DNA from: Paguma larvata | Taxonomy: Eukaryota; Chordata; Mammalia; Carnivora; Viverridae | Reading direction: 5' to 3' | Assembly (NCBI GenBank): GCA_030068075.1 | Contig: CM057843.1 | Location: forward strand, 35,993,332 to 36,057,331 | DNA: 64,000 nucleotides | Shown: positions 22,860-33,178 of the stretch, piece after piece | How positions within the stretch are numbered: the first letter of the stretch is position 1 | Layout of the letters: each line of letters opens with the position of its first letter | Translations under genes and position numbers: made by a program | The notes under the pieces: model-generated | Told to the model about the DNA's origin: nothing | What the model saw: the letters and a program-made list of their open reading frames with translations, nothing else | Databases searched by the model: none

Positions 22860-23069
22860 GTGCATTAATAGAAGCCTCCCTCAGGCCCCTGACACGTCTG
22901 GGCAGCTGCTCAGTCCCGTCTGGTGTCCCTCAGCCCCAAGGCCAGCCCCCTCTGGCTCAGCCGGACACACTAAACTTAGCTTCCACCCCCAGCTCGATAA
23001 TCGCCGCCACCTGCCCGGGAGACACCGCCACCAGACCGTGCCGAGGGCGCCCACTCCTCCGCCACCACC
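22860..23069 (+). promoter_or_regulatory. CACNG1: Inferred CACNG1 promoter-proximal region and 5'UTR
   Basis: The start codon at 23070 sits in a strong Kozak context (CCACCACCATGT). Upstream are E-boxes CAGCTG at 22903-22908 and CACCTG at 23008-23013. A MEF2-like CTAAACTTAG with one mismatch lies at 22970-22979. These fit a skeletal-muscle gene, which CACNG1 is known to be. No convincing TATA box and no direct evidence for the transcription start were seen; the region boundaries are inferred. Confidence 0.5.
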
Positions 23070-23304
23070 ATGTCCCAGACCAAAGCCCCGAAGGTCCGCG
23101 CGACCCTCTTCTGCATCCTGGTGGGCATCGTGCTGGCCATGGTGGCCGTGGTGACCGACCACTGGGCGGTGCTGAGCCCGGAGGTGGAGCACCACAATGC
23201 CACCTGCGAGGCGGCCCACTTCGGCCTCTGGCGGATTTGCATCAAGCGTATTGTCATGAGCGACAGCAAGGACAAGACCTGCGGACCCATCTCCCTGCCT
23301 GGGG
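23070..23304 (+). CDS. CACNG1: CACNG1 exon 1 (Cav gamma-1: TM1 and claudin-type loop)
   Basis: First coding exon of the gamma-1 subunit of the skeletal-muscle L-type calcium channel (Cav1.1/DHP-receptor complex in the T-tubule membrane). It gives 78 residues plus one base of codon 79. The ATG has a good Kozak context and the protein starts MSQTKAPKVRATLFC. TM1 is about residues 11-29 (TLFCILVGIVLAMVAVV). The first extracellular loop has the claudin-superfamily signature W32, GLW at 52-54 and C57/C71, plus an N-glycosylation sequon NAT at residue 43. The donor is G|GTAACG, which lacks the usual G at +5. The four exons join in matching phase to give 224 residues. I recall human CACNG1 as 222 residues; the extra two would come from SKDKTC near residue 68. 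Confidence 0.97.
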
Positions 23305-23744
23305 GTAACGTACCCGCTCTCTGGTCCCGCGCCCGCCTCCCGCCCTCCCTCATCCCCCTGGAAAAGGCGCCCGTGGGAAAGCCCAGGAACAGCGCCCAGC
23401 CCCCCCTCCCCCCCGTGCCCAGGGAAGAGGATGTGAATTGCATGTGTCACACTGGAGGCCGGAGCGGACTTGTGAAGTGAGGGCGTCTGTCTCTAGCTAT
23501 TTCGGTCTTGCCGAGGCCTCGGGCTTTTCACCCAGGGCCGAGGGCGGCACAGGGGGGCCCGGAGGCTCATGGAAGAATCCGCGGATCTACCAGCCTAGAG
23601 GCTCCCGGCCCCCGCAGCGGCCACCCTTCTGGGTGCGCCCGGCTCCCCTGTCTCCCTGCACAGACAGGCTAAGTGGGCCTACGTCCCCGGGCTGGAGGGA
23701 CACGTGAGGCTGGCACGGTCACTCCCCAGCCTCCGGGCTGGGTG

Positions 23745-24310
23745 TGAGACAGGATCGGCCACGACAGTCACGGGGCGTAGCGCGAAACGAAACCGCGGGG
23801 CTCCTCGCGATTATCGTTAAGACTGTCAAGACGGCGACAGTGACGCGCGGGGCCAAGCGCGGGCCCTTCTGTGCGCGGGGCCTTGACCGACTGCGCTGGT
23901 CACGCCTCTGTAAGGTGGGACCTGGTCGTAGACGAGCCAGCCGCCTTTCGTCCGCACTCTCGTGGCTCAGGCCCGTCACAGCTGGGAAGCCTCCTTCCCG
24001 CTGCGATGGGAGAGCCCCCGCGGGTTCCCGCCGCGGGACGAGCCGCGCGTCCCAGGGGAGCTCCTCGGGAGGCACAGCCGGTATTGGGGGGCCCGGCTAT
24101 TCTGCGAGCGCAGAGCCTTCCGCATGCGTGGCGAACGGTGCGCGGAGGAAAGAGCCCTGTGCGGAGAATCCAAGGTCTGGGCTCCAGTCGCACGTTGCCC
24201 GCGACGCCCCAGGTGCCTGTGGGGGTGACAAAGGATACGGTAACTTCTGCTTGGCGCTTGGCCTCAGCAACGTTAGTCCCTTCCGGCGCTGACACAGGTC
24301 ACTCTAGGCG
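23745..24310. promoter_or_regulatory. CpG-dense block in CACNG1 intron 1 (candidate CpG island)
   Basis: CpG dinucleotides are far denser here than in surrounding GC-rich DNA. The first 180 bases hold roughly 28 by hand count, including repeated CGCG. It begins about 450 bp after exon 1. Such islands usually mark promoters or developmental regulatory elements; here it could serve an alternative or antisense transcript. No coding exon is evident and function is inferred only from composition. Confidence 0.6.
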
Positions 24311-25013
24311 GCCGTGGACCAGGCTGAGTGCCGCGGCCCACCCGGTTTCCAGACGTATTCCCTCTGCTGCTGGACTGGGTGTTCCCCGAACCCCGCCTTT
24401 CAAAGAAGTCAGCGCTAAGTCCCCGGAGACCCTGCGGCCCGTGTGTGGGACAGAGCGCCCAAGCCCCACTCCCCCATGTCTCTTCTTCCTCCTCCTTCCC
24501 CTCCCGCCCGCTCTGGGAAACCCCTGCCTTGCTCACGCCGCCTAGATACGGGGAGGACTTGGAGACACCCAGCTGTCTTAGAAACACCGAGTCCCGGGGC
24601 CTGAGGGCTTTAACAGACGTGGACATGTGCTCGAGGGGGGTCACACAGTTCGCATGCCCACGTTCCTCAGCCACGGCCGAGCACGCCCGTAAACAGACGC
24701 CCCGGCCAGCCAACTCCCCCGGGCAGGGCAGGGCAGGGCAGGGCAGGGCTGGGCGAGGCCGATTCTCCATGGACCAAGCATGGAATGCATGTCACGGTCC
24801 CGTCCATCTGTCCTCGGAGGCCCTACCTTTTAAAGTCTGGTGAGTTTACAGAGCAGATGAGCAGAGAGGCGAGGCAGGTCCATACAAGGAAGAGACAAAC
24901 TAGCAGAGGACCAGCGGGCATGGTTTGGCCTCGAGCCTGACAAGCCAGAGTCAACCGCTAGGCCTCCTTGCTTGGCCCCGGAGTGGATCCTACCTCCCAC
25001 ACTCGCGAGCCGT

Positions 25014-25047
25014 GCCCTTCCCCAACGAGCGCCCTTCCCCAACGAGC
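25014..25047. repeat. 17-bp direct duplication
   Basis: GCCCTTCCCCAACGAGC occurs twice head to tail (25014-25030 and 25031-25047) with no mismatch, indicating a recent small tandem duplication. Confidence 0.85.
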
Positions 25048-25289
25048 TTCGGAAGTACGTTCTGCCTCCCCTCCCCCCCCTCCTTTCTCTGCAGACGGAC
25101 ATCTTTGTCCTTCCCCACCCACCTATCCTGGGCTCTGTGGGATTACTCTCTTCTAGAGGCAGGAACAGAGCTCATATCTGTTCTCCCATTTATTATTACC
25201 AGCAACAATAATAACCACAAACGCAAACATAGCACCATCTGCCAAGTATTGTTTTAAGTGTCTTCCATATTTTAACTTTGTAACAAACA

Positions 25290-25492
25290 TGTTATCTTTC
25301 TTTTTGAGAGCGACAGAGAGAGAGACAGAGAGAGAGAAAGAGAGAACAGGAGCGGGGAAAGGGCACAGAGAGGGGGACAGAGGATCCAATGTGGGCTCTG
25401 AGCTGAGAGCAGAGAGCCCAACTCACAAACTGTGAGATCATGACCGAAGTTGAAGTCGGACGCTCAACCGACTAAGCCGCCCAGGTGCCCCC
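25290..25492 (-). mobile_element. CAN-SINE, inverted
   Basis: A GA-rich tract, GAGATCATGACC, and a head complement ending AGCCGCCCAGGTGCCCC. It is immediately followed by a second inverted copy, so the two form a direct tandem pair. Confidence 0.88.
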
Positions 25493-25743
25493 ATAGTTTA
25501 ATTTTTTTTTAATGTTTATTTATTTTTGAGAGAGAGAGAGAGAGAGACAAAGTATGAGTGGGGGAGGGGCAGAGAGAGAGGGAGACATGGAATCTGAAGC
25601 AGGCTCCAGGCTCTGAGCTATCAGCACAGAGCCTGACTCGAGGCTTGAACCCTGTAAGACTCGAGATCATGACCTGAGCCGAAGTCAGACGCTCAACTGA
25701 CTGAGCCACTCAGGCGCCGCCCCCCACCATAATTTAATTTTGA
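25493..25743 (-). mobile_element. CAN-SINE, inverted, with imperfect target-site duplication
   Basis: The body spans about 25508-25728, with a poly-T start, TTTATTTATTTTTGAGAG and a head complement CTCAGGCGCCGCC. CATAGTTTAATTTT before and CATAATTTAATTTT after (one mismatch) look like the duplication. Confidence 0.9.
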
Positions 25744-26742
25744 ACGACACCAGAAGAAATGACAGACTAAGAATCCCCCAAAATCCCGTTCTCCATAAAT
25801 ACAATGAGCACTTTGGCCCACACGGTCAGAAGAAACTTTCTCAGACCCCGGAAACTAACCAATCTCGTAGAACCCAGCGAGCGCTCCTTCAAGACAAGCA
25901 GGTGGCTCTCAGTTAGAATGGGGAGTTTGTGGCGCGTTAACCTGCTCTATTCCCGTTCCCCACTCCCCAACTCTGTCACAGCCTTGAAAACCAACGGCCT
26001 GCAAACTGAAAATGTAGCGGCCTGGAAGCCCCCGGGGAGAACGGACGGGGATGAATCCCTTTCGCAGCCTCATTCCCAGAGAACCTGCCATGATCTGATC
26101 TGTCTGGTGGTTCCTTGGAAGTCCCCACCCGAGAAGCTGTCTTTATTTGACCTGAGCTCACCCAGGGGAAACAGTCTTTCCACGGGGACGTTTGTCAAAC
26201 ACAATTAGAAACAACTGTTTAACAGCAGAACTTCCTGAGGCAGCAGACAAGAGTCAGGGCCAACAAGGGCTAACCAAAGAGCTGGAGAATAAGATGTCCA
26301 GGGGCGGTTTTGAAAAGCTCCATCACATTCCTGAGAACTTAGAAGCTGGCGCGCGTGCGCAGTGCCTACGGTGCGCAGGAAAGCCCTAGGAAGGTCCTGA
26401 GCTCTCGCCTCGGGCTGATCTTGAGGCTGTGGGCAAGCAGAAGGTGAAGGCTAAGGCAGAAGTGTAGGCTGCTTGGTGGAGGGCTTAGCTCTCTGCTTAG
26501 CCCCTCAGTAAGGACTGGGAGATGCATTAGTTCCAAGCATTTCACCAAATGTGAGCCGACTGCCAAGCTAACAGGGCGGAGATTTCAGTGTTCGCGCAGG
26601 ACAAGGAATGCAGACCTCACAGAATTAACGAAGAGAAGTCACTAAACAAACAATACCAGGCAGCAACAGGAGCAAACCCTGGGGGGGGGGGGGGGCTCTG
26701 ATTTCCAGAGTTGCTCACTACATTATTCACCTTTTCCAGCTT

Positions 26743-26972
26743 TAAATTTAAATTTTTTTGATGTTTATTTATTTATTTTGAGAGAGGGAGAGGGAGAGCA
26801 CAAGCAAAAGCAGGGGAGGGACGGAGAGAGAGAGAGAATCCCAAGCAGTCTCCGTGCTATCAGTGCAGAGCCCGAGGTGGGGCTGGAACTCACAAATCAA
26901 AGAGCTGTTGAGCCGGAATCATGAGTTGGTAGCTTAACTGACTGAGCCACCCAAGTGCCCCTAAATTTAAAT
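26743..26972 (-). mobile_element. CAN-SINE, inverted, with 11-bp target-site duplication
   Basis: The body spans 26754-26961, ending GAGCCACCCAAGTGCCCC. TAAATTTAAAT flanks it at 26743-26753 and 26962-26972. It inserted next to, or just inside the edge of, the old L1 fragment that follows. Confidence 0.92.
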
Positions 26973-26984
26973 CTTAAATTAAAA

Positions 26985-27745
26985 AAAATCACAAGACAAA
27001 GAAATAAAAACAGGATGGCCCATACATCAAGGGGCATAAAACCAGTCAACAGATCCTCAAGAAATCCAGATATTGGACTTAAAGACTTTAGATCAGCTAT
27101 TTTAGACACATTCAAAGAACAACAACAAAAAAGCCTAAAGAACTAAAGATGAGAATGATGTCTCATGAAATGGAGAATATCAATAAGGAGACAGAAATTA
27201 TTTTAAAAGGACCCAATAGAAATTCTAAAGTTGAGAACTACGATCCTTGAAATGGAAAATTCGATTGCAGGTTCAATAGCAGATCTGAGCAGGCACGAAA
27301 ACGAAGACGTGAACTTGAAGACAGAGCAACTGAGATTAGCTAGTGTGAGGAATAGACAGGGGAAAAAAAGAATGAAGAAAAATGAACAGAGCCTCAGAGA
27401 TTTGTGGGATAATAGTATCAAATGAACCAATATATACATAACAGTAGTCCCGGAAGGAGAGAAGAGAGAGAGAGAAAGGAGGAGGAAGGATGTGTGAAAA
27501 ATAATGGCTGAAAAGTTTCCAACTTTGATGAAAAACATCAATCTCCAAATTCATGAAGCTTAACGAATTCCAGTAGGATAAATCCGGACCTAGACACATC
27601 ATAATCAGAACTGCTAAAAGATAAAGACACGCAGAATCTTGGAAGCCACAGGAAATGACTCACTGCATACGAGAGCTCCTTAGTAAGATTGACAGCTGAT
27701 ATTTTTCCAGAAACCATGGAGGCTAGAGGGCAGTGGGACAACAAG
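26985..27745 (+). mobile_element. Old LINE-1 fragment (5' region/ORF1 coiled-coil part), decayed
   Basis: It contains long stretches typical of mammalian L1 ORF1: a 'gaaccaatagaaattctaaagttgag' type run, 'aaaaatgaacagagcctcagag', then 'aataatggctgaaaagtttcc' and 'agacacatcataatcagaactg', ending 'gaaaccatggaggc'. Frameshifts and stops break the frame: only short peptides of 63 and 64 residues remain open. Sense orientation in CACNG1 intron 1. Confidence 0.85.
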
Positions 27746-27749
27746 TATA

Positions 27750-27960
27750 AATACATACACAGTCATCTAATCCTCACAAAATCCTCTATGGGGTCCCTAC
27801 TATTATCATCTCATCTTGCAGATAAAGAAAATGAGGCACAGAGAGGTTGAGTAACGTGACCAAGGTCACACAATTACCATGGCAGAGCGGCCAGAGATCG
27901 TACCCCTAAAAGTCACCTTCTTGGTCACTACATTATACTACTTTACAACGAGCCAGTAAG
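27750..27960 (-). repeat. MIR element (well preserved core)
   Basis: It contains 'ctactattatcatctcatcttg', 'aaaatgaggcacagagaggttg', and 'gaccaaggtcacacaattac', a clear reverse-orientation MIR core. A second, weaker MIR-like stretch follows at about 27970-28060 ('ggggaaaactgaggctcggag'). Confidence 0.85.
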
Positions 27961-29284
27961 GAGGCTGTCGTCCTTCAGGTGATTCCCATTCCACATGTGG
28001 GGAAAACTGAGGCTCGGAGTGGCCTTTGCCAGTAGAGGTTCAACACCCAGGCCTCAAATCCAGACCCCCTCCGCTCCAGTCCGCTCCCACACAACACCCC
28101 CCACTGGGCATACAAACACGGCTCCTAAACGCTGCCGATTCAGGCAAACGCAGAAGAGGGCACTTTTTGCCAGGACACGGTTTAGAGGAAGCTGGACCAG
28201 GAGCAGGTTCAAGAGAGGAGACTTTCCAAGGTCCTGTTTGGCCACAGATCGCTGGCGGCTCTAAAGATCTCGAATTGTCTCATTCGGTTTTTCCTCTGAC
28301 CCGAAGAGTTTTAGAAGGACTGTCATGCATAAGACTGACATCGGAGGTCAATTCCAACGCCTCATTCTAATGAGAGTAAGGTCTTCCCCCCTTGTCAGGA
28401 GAGGCTGACTGCCTGAAAGCCCAGGTGAGTCCCAGAGGGGTCATCCCCTGCCCTCGGGCTTGGTAGAATGTTATCTCTCAGGCTCCGGCTCCTCGGGCTA
28501 AGATAACGACTGCCCCAGTATCCCGCTGCCCTTATGGCCCGTCTTCTCCGCCAGCACTTGGCGCGAGGGCTGGAGCCACGCGAAAGACCCCAAAAGGTCC
28601 AGCGGCTTTCTTCCCATCAACACGAGCCCCTGCTGGGGACCCGGGCTGGAACTAGACTTTCTCCCCATAGAACGGCAACGCTCCGACACTCTGGGGCTGG
28701 GGCTGGGGATTTCTCCCACCCATCTGATAAAAATCTTCCATCGGAGGGGGGTGGGGTGGGGACAGAGCACAGAGAAACCACTGTCAAGAGCATCAAGAAC
28801 TTCTTTTACAAAAACAGTCAAGGCGACCCTGGCATTGATGCAAGTAACGAGTAAGTGAAATATTTTTTCCGGCCCCTAAATCACTAGTTCTCCTGGTTTT
28901 GTATCAATTAACAACATATGTTTTTAATATCTTAAAGTCTACATCAACCAGCAATGGGTATACTGATACATTCTCAGCGATACCCAGGAGCATCCCCTAA
29001 TCATATCGTTAGCCCACCAATCAGGGAAATACTGCATCAGCTCAAGTTCAGGTTAAAGTTAAATGCGCCTTCTGTTCCAGTTCTTTGAAACTGGTGCAGT
29101 TAGATATGGTTCTGTGTAGTTCCTCCTTTAACCAGAGTACATGGTTAGCCAGAATATTCCAACCCCGGTCAAGCTCAATAGCTGAGTTCACCATATTTTT
29201 TAAAGAATAACCTGTTTAACTTTTTAGACCACTGAGTTTTATGACTATTCATGACAGACATTTCTGAAATATAGAGAAACAGAA

Positions 29285-29490
29285 ATACAGTTTTTTAAGT
29301 TTATTTTTGAGAGAGAGAGACTGCAAGTGAGGGAGCGGCAGAGAGAGAGAGGGAGAGAGAGAAATCCCAAGCAGGCTCCACACTGTCAGCGCAGAGCCCG
29401 ATGTGGGGCTCGAATTCACGAACCAAGAGATCATGACCTGGCCGAAATCAAGAGTCACTCGCTTAGCTGACTGAGCCCCCAGGCATCCCC
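29285..29490 (-). mobile_element. CAN-SINE, inverted
   Basis: It begins with a T-run and GTTTATTTTTGAGAGAG. It contains GATGTGGGGCTCGAATTC and GAGATCATGACC and ends GAGCCCCCAGGCATCCCC. The target duplication is not clear (ATACAG / AATACA remnants only). Confidence 0.88.
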
Positions 29491-30499
29491 AGGAATACAA
29501 ATATTAAAATCACCACAAGCCATTTTCAGAGACAAAGGAGGCTGGAGGAACCCGGAGTTCCTAATTCTTGGTCCCAGACCGTCACCCTGACGCGGGTGTC
29601 TCCACTGGCTGTATCTAAGGCACTTGCTGCTTCTGCCCCGTGAAGGGGCTCCGGTCCATCCGGACGAGGCTAGAAGCCCTGCACTTTGAGTCGTTGGGAT
29701 GGGAGCCGGGGACAAGGCACGGAGGGACACCAGAAAGGCGGATCGGAAGCTGCACGGTGGTCACGGAGCTGCCACTGCCCCTCTCCTCCAAGCCTCTCAC
29801 CCGGACTAAGCGGCCCACACGGAGGCCGTCTCTGATGTCTTTCCTCTTGAGGCTCAGTTTACCCAAAGCACCCAGACGAGGGGGCAGGTGCAGAGTCTGC
29901 CCACCTCGGCAGGACCCTGGGCATTTCCCGAGGGACACGGGCAGACGCCTGGCTTGGTCTTTCCTGAATGAGCCTCTTGTTGGTGCCGGATGTGTCCGGA
30001 ATGACGCTTGGTCTCACGTGCCCCCGCCCCTGCTAGAGTCATCAGGGACCACAAAGGGGCCTGTCGTCCTCCACGGACAGCCGTGGGGTCCTGGAGCGGA
30101 CGTGACTCCTGGGTTCAGGGCAGAAGACGCTGGCCTTCTGCGAGTGCTAAGTTCAAGAGAGGGGACAGGGCCGGCCCATCCATTCTAGAGCCCTAGGTTC
30201 TGCTCTATCAGAGAGAAGCTGAGACTTCCAGATGCCCTGAGCGGGAGCCCCGCTCCCTGGGGGCCCCAGCCGCTTCCGCATCCCACTCTGGGGCTGGGCT
30301 AAGACAGGTTTTCCGCGGGCATCGGTCTGCCCAGAACGGAGCCTGTGGTTGATCAGGTGAAGGTTGATACTCAAACACCACCTGTGTTAGGAGTGGCCTT
30401 GCCAGCCCAGAACTGCCAAAGAGCTGCGTTCGGGCCGCGCCCTGAAGGGCCTTTCTCTCGCGGCCCTCTGCTCCGAAGGCTTTTAACTCACGGATTGCG

Positions 30500-30850
30500 A
30501 GTAGTCGGGGAAGCAGCTGACCGTGAAACACACTTGAATTCAGTCAATTCTTTCCAGAGGGTTTTCAATGACAACCGAAATGGGCCCTTAAAGAATGAAA
30601 CAGAAATGTTCCTTTGTCCAGAGGGAAACACGGGGAGACTTACGACATCGCGCGAGCCATCTGGAAGCAGTGATTCAAAAGAGAATCGATAGCTAATAAT
30701 CTAACGAACAGAAGAGGTTGCGTTGTGCTTTAAAATAGCCCCGGAAGCTGCGAGAGAGAAAAGAGCAGCATTAATTCTGACATCACCGCGAGCAGCCAGG
30801 CACCCCAGGTAACTCCGCTCCAGAGGAAAGTGATTTAAATATAGAAGCTC
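30500..30850. promoter_or_regulatory. Candidate muscle enhancer in CACNG1 intron 1
   Basis: A repeat-free block containing a perfect MEF2 consensus match (TTAAATATAG at 30835-30844, pattern YTAWWWWTAR). E-boxes CAGCTG at 30514-30519 and CATCTG at 30658-30663 lie within 350 bp. It is less GC-rich than its neighbours and free of SINEs, as expected for constrained non-coding DNA. Conservation was not tested, so this is a hypothesis. Confidence 0.35.
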
Positions 30851-31202
30851 AAAGAGAAGGCTGTTTACCTCCCAGAACACGGCCCGCTGCTAAACCGGGC
30901 TCATCTCCAGGGGTCATTTCCTTTCTCCGCCAGGGAGCAGCGGTCACCCTGACACTGGGGGAGGGGAAAGGGGTGGGAGGCCACAGGTTTGAGTGGCGAT
31001 AAGGTGATTCACGTCAGAAAGCCTGCATCCCAGCGACAGCTATGACTCTGGAAACACCTCGGGCACACTTCCACAAGGAACCAGACATCAATAATCATCT
31101 TCTCATAATTTACACGTAGCCCGCAGGTGAAGAAACGAACGCACACAGTAGGCGCCATGTACTGGGAGGGCTCATGGACCCACAGGAAAAAGAAATCACT
31201 GA

Positions 31203-31425
31203 CGGGCGCTTGGGTGGCTCCTCTGGTTGAGCCTCCAACTTCGGCTCAGGTCACGATCTCACGGTCCTTCTGTGGGTTCGAGCCCCGCGTCGGACTCTGT
31301 GCTGACAGCTCAGAGCCTGGAGCCTGGTTTAGATTCTGTGTCTCCCTCTCTTTCTGCCCTTCCCCTGCTCACAACTCTATCTCTCTCTCAAAAATAAATA
31401 AACATTAAAAAAAATTTTATTACAG
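31203..31425 (+). mobile_element. CAN-SINE, sense
   Basis: The head is GGGCGCTTGGGTGGCTCC, with body GTGCTGACAGCTCAGAGCC, a CT tract and AAAAATAAATAAACATT followed by an A-run. Flanks show only a partial duplication (AGAAATC). Confidence 0.92.
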
Positions 31426-31562
31426 AAATCTATGAAGGGCATCCCACAATAAAAAGCAACCTAATTTAATTTTTTTAAGAAACAAACCATTTAAAAAAAA
31501 ACATTCACCTACTTCCTAAAGGAGTAAAGATTATTAAACTGTATTCAAAAAGCAAAAAGAAC

Positions 31563-31829
31563 TCATTTGATTTTATTTTTTTATTTTTTTTTTTTTTATA
31601 AATTTTTTTTTTAAATGTTTATTTATTTTTGAGACAGAGAGAGACAGAGCATGAGTGGGGGAGGGGCAGAGAGAGAGGGAGACACAGAATCCGAAGCAGG
31701 CTCCAGGCTCCGAGCTGTCAGCACAGAGCCCGACGCGGGGCTCGAACTCACAGACCGCAAGATCATGACCTGAGCCGAAGTCGGACGCTCAACCGACTGA
31801 GCCACCCAGGCGCCCCTCATTTGATTTTA
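31563..31829 (-). mobile_element. CAN-SINE, inverted, with 13-bp target-site duplication
   Basis: The body spans 31576-31816 and is full length, with a long T-rich tail side and a near-consensus head complement (GAGCCACCCAGGCGCCCC). TCATTTGATTTTA flanks it at 31563-31575 and 31817-31829. With the sense copy at 31203 it makes an inverted pair about 150 bp apart in CACNG1 pre-mRNA. Confidence 0.95.
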
Positions 31830-32323
31830 AAGTATTGTCAAATTACACGAGAAATTAAAGGAGAAAAACGGAAGAGAAATTATGCCTGAAATTATTTTTA
31901 AAACCAGCATGAATTCTGTTGTTCCAAGTCCTTCCACTGCCCCCGCCATCAAATGCAGATTTTTGGTCCCGCTGTTCACCAATCTTCTGTGGCCTTTCTG
32001 ACACTTATGATGTAGAACCAACAGCTCGCCGGGGAGGTTGTGTCTGCGCTGCCTCTTTGGCCACAGGGGTCGAGGGGCTGATGAAATGACACGATGGTCA
32101 CACCCGACCCTCGAATGGAGGTTCTCTATCCTGCACCCAAGGCCCTCCAGATGCCCTGCTCAGAAAAGCTCTTTGCGGGGCATTTGAAGGGAGCAGACTT
32201 CCCAAACTGGTGGAGCATCAGAGTGTTCTGGAAAGCTTTTGAAAAACATCCTTCCCCATCAGTCCCAGTGCATCAGGATGGACCTGGATACTGATAGAAA
32301 ACACAGCCCTAGATTTTGGGGTG

Positions 32324-32543
32324 ACCAGGCTTTCTCGACCTCAGCCCTATTGATACATTGAGGCGGGTCGATTCTATGTTTTGCAAGGCCGTCCGTAGCT
32401 GGAGGGTGTTCAGCGGTATTCCTGGCCTCTCTCTACCCACTAGATGCCAGCGGCACGCCTGCCAGTTGTAACACCAAAAATGTCTCCAGGTGTTGCCCGA
32501 CGTCTCCTGGGGGGCAGAATGAGCCCCAGGTGAGAACCACCAT
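32324..32543 (-). mobile_element. hAT-Charlie-type relic (same family as 11955-12213)
   Basis: The reverse complement begins GGTGGTTCTCACCTGGGGC, includes GGAGACATTTTTGGTGTTAC and CTAGTGGGTAGAGAG, and ends GAGGTCGAGAAAGCCTGG. It matches the 11955 copy block for block. Confidence 0.75.
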
Positions 32544-32696
32544 TTGACCCTTTGTTGATGGTGTTCCCTGCACCCCCTGACAAACGGGGTGCTGGGCCTC
32601 AGTTATCCCATCCGCCAAATGGGCTGAGTACCCACAGTACCATGTGTCCACTTGACAGCGTCAGCCTTTGCTTCCTGAAGATCTCTTGGCTTCTTA

Positions 32697-32904
32697 AAAA
32701 AAAAATAAGTTTATAAATTTATTTTTTAAGAGAGAGAGAGAGTGCCCACACAAGCAGGGGAGAGGCAGAAAGAGAGGGAGAGAGAGAATCCCAAGCAGGC
32801 TCTCTGCTCTGTGAGTGGAGCTCAAACTTCCCAACCGCGAGATCATGACCCCAGCCGAAACCAAGAGTTGGACGCTTAACCCACTGTGCCACCCAGGTGC
32901 CCCA
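32697..32904 (-). mobile_element. CAN-SINE, inverted (older variant)
   Basis: A T/A-rich tail side, GAGAGAGAG tract, GAGATCATGACCCCAGCCG and an end GTGCCACCCAGGTGCCCC. It ends about 200 bp before CACNG1 exon 2. Confidence 0.88.
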
Positions 32905-33103
32905 AGATGGCTTGTTAACCCCCTTATCCTACTGAAATTTTGGTCTAAGGGTCTGAGAAAGTTTGTTTCAGCCCCGATTCAGGGTCGAGGGAGAAGAGGG
33001 CCAGCCAGACCAGCGGGCTCACACCCCCCCCCCTTTTCCTGGAGCCTCGGCCCCGCTGCCTGGCGCCATCTCTCAGCTCACAGGCCGCCTCCCTCCTTTG
33101 CAG

Positions 33104-33178
33104 AGAAAAACTGTTCCTACTTCAGGCATTTCAACCCGGGCGAGACCTCCGAGATCTTCGAAGTCACTACTCAGAAAG
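33104..33178 (+). CDS. CACNG1: CACNG1 exon 2 (end of first extracellular loop)
   Basis: A 75-bp exon with acceptor TTTGCAG|AG and donor AAAG|GTGAGC. It completes Glu79 and encodes residues to Lys103, then one base of Glu104. The peptide EKNCSYFRHFNPGETSEIF carries a second N-glycosylation sequon (NCS, Asn81). The exon lies wholly in the first extracellular loop, between the claudin-like core and TM2. The phase is 1 at both ends, so skipping it would keep the frame and remove 25 residues. Confidence 0.97.

Larger units (their letters stand above)
23305..33103 (+). other. CACNG1: CACNG1 intron 1
   Basis: A 9.8-kb intron, phase 1 on both sides. It holds a CpG-dense block (23745-24310), seven CAN-SINEs (six inverted, one sense), an old L1 ORF1-region fragment, a MIR, an inverted hAT relic and a candidate muscle element (30500-30850). 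Other sequence, for example 24350-25280 and 28000-29280, shows nothing I can assign. Confidence 0.9.

Noticed and set aside
23719..24545. Open frames over the CpG-dense block
   Set aside because: Overlapping frames on both strands with no recognisable protein; explained by CpG-rich composition.
31576..31816. tRNA-Lys genes
   Set aside because: CAN-SINE heads resemble tRNA and keep A/B-box-like motifs, but each continues into a SINE body, CT tract and A-tail with target duplications. No free-standing tRNA was seen.
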